Shown here one piece after another: positions 61,837 through 64,000 of a stretch of 64,000 nt of DNA. The DNA lies in assembly GCF_000787395.1 (NCBI RefSeq), contig NZ_JRAA01000001.1, forward strand, positions 434,001-498,000. Direction: 5' to 3'. Origin of the DNA: Solemya velum gill symbiont. GTDB lineage: Bacteria > Pseudomonadota > Gammaproteobacteria > Chromatiales > Chromatiaceae. Made by a program: the position numbers and the translations under genes. Numbering within the stretch: position 1 is the first letter of the stretch; every line of letters begins with the position of its first letter. The notes beneath the pieces are model-generated. The model did no database searches, was not told the DNA's origin, and saw only the letters and a program-made list of their open reading frames with translations.

Positions 61837-62746
61837 ACTCAGGTATATCGTCGCCGTCGCCAGGGAGCGCCATTTCGGACGCGCAGCTGAAACCTGTTTT
61901 GTCAGTCAGCCAACGCTCAGCGTAGCAATCAAGAAACTTGAGCAAGAGCTGGGGGTAACGCTATTCGAACGTGGCGCGGGTGATATTACCGTCACCGCTG
62001 TTGGAGAACTGGTTGTTGCACAGGCACAGCACGTGATCGAGGAGGCCTCGAAAATACAGGAGATTTCCTCGCAGCAGTCCGACCAGTTGAGTGGTCCGCT
62101 ACGTATCGGTGCCATCTATACCATCGGCCCTTATCTTTTTCCTGAAATGATTCCTAGAATCACTTCTAAAGCTCCAGATCTGCGCATGGCAATCGAGGAA
62201 AATTACACATCTGTTCTGACAGCCAGGCTCAAACAGGGTGACCTGGATGTCGTGATCATCTCCTTGCCATATGAAGAGAGCGGTATTATGACAATGCCTC
62301 TCTACAGCGAACCTTTCGTACTCCTATTACCATCTTCACACCCTTTGAATCAGCCCAAACATGATATCAAGCGTAAGGAAATTGCCTCTGAATCAGTGTT
62401 GTTACTCGGTAAGGGCCACTGTTTTCGTGACCAGGTACTGGAATATTGTCCGGAGTGTCATCAGACGGCAGATACTACTGACCCGATCAGGAATATCGAG
62501 GGTGGTTCACTGGAGACAATACGCTATATGGTTGCCTCGGGTCTTGGTATAACAGTACTGCCATGTACGGCTGCTGGTGCTGACCGTTTCTCACAAAGAC
62601 TTGTCAGTATCAGGCGATTCGCCGGCGAGCCACCAAACAGAACGGTTGCTCTTGCATGGCGGAAAAGTTTTCCTCGCCCGGATGTGATCGCCTTATTAAA
62701 AGCTTCCATTCTCTCCAGTCTGCCAAGTTGTGTTGCAGGCGTATAA
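61823..62746 (+). CDS. oxyR: Peroxide-sensing LysR-family regulator OxyR
   Basis: Cytosolic transcription factor that turns on antioxidant genes after disulfide formation. The N-terminal winged helix ([48 protein letters not shown]) is followed by the effector domain. The sensing pair is Cys200 and Cys209 in [12 protein letters not shown], the same spacing as Cys199/Cys208 of E. coli OxyR, and the threonine in YTIGPYLFP matches the peroxide pocket. Length 307. It is the last of the run that starts with the periplasmic thioredoxins, with no own promoter space. Confidence 0.95.
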   Translation: [307 protein letters not shown]

Positions 62747-62826
62747 ATCTTTACTATCAAGCATTATATTAAACTTCAGGTTTCTTTATAACAGTGTTGA
62801 TATAGAGCCCTGTAGTAATAAACCCC

Positions 62827-62855
62827 TTGCGATATAAATATATTAAAGATAGAAT
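62827..62855 (+). promoter_or_regulatory. Candidate promoter of the coiled-coil protein gene
   Basis: TTGCGA (62827-62832), 17 AT-rich bases, TAGAAT (62850-62855, five of six). The leader would be about 86 bases and contains an aaggagc ribosome site just before the start at 62948. The surrounding 200 bases are strongly AT-rich. Confidence 0.55.
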
Positions 62856-62947
62856 CCTCGCCCACATGATTAATCTATCAAGACTATAGTTAAATATTAA
62901 TCATGACTTTGACAAGTGTTTTATAAACAAGGAGCAGGTTTAATATC

Positions 62948-63355
62948 ATGGCGAAGAAAAATATTAACAATTTGACTGCAGATGAACTCTACGAGCTTGC
63001 CGAAGCGCGCAAGAAAGAGGAGATGCAAAAAGAAAAAGAGGAACTGAAATCACAGGTAGCTGATCTCAGGGCAAAGAAAAAGGATCTTGAACGCGAACAT
63101 AAAAAGACAATGGCTGCCATTGATGCTGAAATTTCGCAACTCACCGGCAGAAAGAGCAGGTCTGGAGGCCGTGCAGGTGGCACCAGCGCTTCAATACTCG
63201 ATTTCCTCGCATCAGGAGAGTCAGACACAGGTTCAATCCGTGCTCATCTCGAAGCACAGGGTTTCCCGGTTGCTAATTTGCCACAGACCATGGCCTACCT
63301 GAAGCGTACAGGCCGTGTTGTTTCTACCGGAAGGGGACGTTACAAGGCTGCGTAA
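62948..63355 (+). CDS. Predicted DNA-binding protein: coiled coil plus winged-helix-like domain
   Basis: A basic 135-residue protein that I cannot assign to a named family. Residues 1-65 form a highly charged coiled coil (AEARKKEEMQKEKEELKSQVADLRAKKKDLEREHKK), like the dimerisation half of H-NS/MvaT-type proteins. After a basic glycine-rich linker (GRKSRSGGRAGG), residues 78-135 look like a small winged helix: ILDFLASGESDTGSIRAHLEAQGF, LPQTMAYLKRTGRVVSTGRGRYKAA. A nucleoid-associated protein or regulator is inferred. It is monocistronic, with its own promoter candidate and a strong terminator. Confidence 0.75.
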   Translation: MAKKNINNLTADELYELAEARKKEEMQKEKEELKSQVADLRAKKKDLEREHKKTMAAIDAEISQLTGRKSRSGGRAGGTSASILDFLASGESDTGSIRAHLEAQGFPVANLPQTMAYLKRTGRVVSTGRGRYKAA

Positions 63356-63392
63356 CAGGCATTTGCCCCAAGGGACGTAAAACCCAAGTAAT

Positions 63393-63422
63393 AAAAAGCC
63401 CCATCAAACGATGGGGCTTTTT
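63393..63422. terminator. Bidirectional intrinsic terminator
   Basis: AAAAGCCCCAT (63394-63404) and ATGGGGCTTTT (63411-63421) form an 11-bp stem with T-runs on both strands. It lies 38 bases after the coiled-coil gene and 20 bases beyond the 3' end of the minus-strand rhodanese gene, so it serves both. Confidence 0.92.
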
Positions 63423-63441
63423 GCATCAGTCTGAAACCGGA

Positions 63442-64000
63442 TCAGGGCTTGACTGTACTCAGACCGAGGATTTCCCAGTCCTGCATACCGCCACGGTACC
63501 ACTTGATCTTATCTGCAGGGTAACCGAACTTGAGCAGGTTCATGATGTTATTCGGTGACTGACCACACCACATGCCATTACAGAACATGACGAGTGTCTT
63601 GGCATTGCTGAAATCGAATACCTTGCTGGTATCACCTGCAGCAATCGCCTCGTCAACGGCAAACTCATCCGCATCGCCAGCAAGGCCGACATTAAAGCTT
63701 TCCTGCATGATCTTCATGATGCCTTCGGTCTTGGCACCTTTCTTGGGATTCAGGCCAGTCCATGGAAGGTTAACAGCGCCCGGGATAGTTCCCTTGGCAA
63801 CCCAGTCAGGCGTTCTTGAGTCAACAACAAGAATAGAGCTATCGCCAGAAGCCATCTTCTCAATATAGTTAATGACCTCGACTTCACCGAGTGTCTCTAC
63901 GCCTGGTGCGAGAGAGATAGGCTGGATACAGAATGGAGGGCACTTGCGTGAGGTTTTGGCGAAATCTGCCTTGACGGTATTCTTTTGATCCTGATTACGA
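63442..64000 (-). CDS. Rhodanese-domain protein with CPPFC motif, 5' end outside window
   Basis: Partial gene; the frame stays open to the window edge, so the ATG at 63855 is only an internal methionine. The visible 185 residues contain a basic lead, KCPPFCIQPI (a CxxxC motif), GVETLGEVEVINYIEKM, and a rhodanese domain: ILVVDSRTPDWVAKGTIPGAVNLPWTGL, the active-site loop MFCNGMWCGQS and the C-terminal YRGGMQDWEILG. Rhodaneses move sulfane sulfur through the loop cysteine. The missing N-terminus may hold a signal peptide. Its 3' end converges on the shared terminator. Confidence 0.87.
   Translation of the reverse strand, partial: RNQDQKNTVKADFAKTSRKCPPFCIQPISLAPGVETLGEVEVINYIEKMASGDSSILVVDSRTPDWVAKGTIPGAVNLPWTGLNPKKGAKTEGIMKIMQESFNVGLAGDADEFAVDEAIAAGDTSKVFDFSNAKTLVMFCNGMWCGQSPNNIMNLLKFGYPADKIKWYRGGMQDWEILGLSTVKP

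Noticed and set aside
62909-62927. Consensus-looking TTGACA followed by TATAAA before the coiled-coil gene
   Set aside because: The spacer is only seven bases, far too short for a sigma-70 promoter.
62948-63355. Plain H-NS annotation of the coiled-coil protein
   Set aside because: Only the coiled coil resembles H-NS; the C-terminal DNA-binding signature of H-NS or MvaT is missing.
63442-63855. Rhodanese gene starting at the ATG at 63855
   Set aside because: The same frame is open to base 64000 and codes for a plausible protein with the CPPFC motif, so this ATG is internal.

Overview
The window reads as chromosomal DNA of a free-living gammaproteobacterium. The basis is gene order and family type: tpiA-secG-tRNA-Leu next to a 14-gene nuo operon, an Nqr sodium pump with apbE and nqrM, rimP-nusA-infB-rbfA-truB-rpsO-pnp, rpsF-rpsR-DUF2232-rplI, lapB-pyrF, the wrbA-DUF2069-hda group and a two-cysteine OxyR. 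Diheme and monoheme c-type cytochromes, a PCu(A)C copper chaperone and periplasmic thioredoxin and rhodanese proteins suggest a respiratory, possibly sulfur-metabolising lifestyle. The species cannot be named from this sequence, and no prophage, CRISPR array or transposase is seen.

Layout. 1-1685: tRNA-Cys (cut by the window edge), tRNA-Leu(UAA), tpiA, secG, tRNA-Leu(GAG) and a terminator. 1715-4252 (minus): TPR membrane protein, methyltransferase, lipoprotein hydrolase. 4541-18969: nuoA-N with a promoter and leader hairpin. 18992-20851: a dispersed palindromic repeat, a diheme cytochrome c, a small membrane protein and a CBS protein. 20934-28136 (minus): nqrABCDEF-apbE-nqrM. 28377-33280: ribBX-ribH-nusB-thiL-pgpA-pabB. 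33352-35592: second repeat copy, PCuAC, metallo-hydrolase, small cytochrome c, DUF523 protein. 35637-37825: ribosomal protein operon. 37911-41845: lapB-pyrF and htpG. 41941-44176: initiator tRNA and a hybrid histidine kinase. 44199-52985: the transcription/translation operon, with an elaborate leader ahead of rimP. 53029-58320: gshA, pgsA, perM, then hda, DUF2069, wrbA, arsC on the minus strand. 58413-58645: a MITE-like element. 58709-62746: a tightly packed run of two periplasmic thioredoxins, a TolC-like and an HlyD-like protein, acylphosphatase and OxyR. 62827-64000: a coiled-coil/winged-helix-like protein and a rhodanese protein running off the window.

How the genes work together. The cell has two unrelated NADH:quinone oxidoreductases side by side: proton-pumping NDH-1 and sodium-pumping Nqr. 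Nqr comes with its own FMN transferase (ApbE) and assembly factor (NqrM), and riboflavin genes (ribBX, ribH) start divergently from nqrA, so flavin supply and a flavin-rich enzyme are neighbours. The 58.7-62.7 kb run links periplasmic thiol chemistry, an envelope channel/adaptor pair without a pump, and a peroxide sensor. It is the least conventional cluster here and the best candidate for an undescribed system. The rimP leader (promoter, several hairpins, two tandem intrinsic terminators) looks like an attenuation region controlling nusA-infB.
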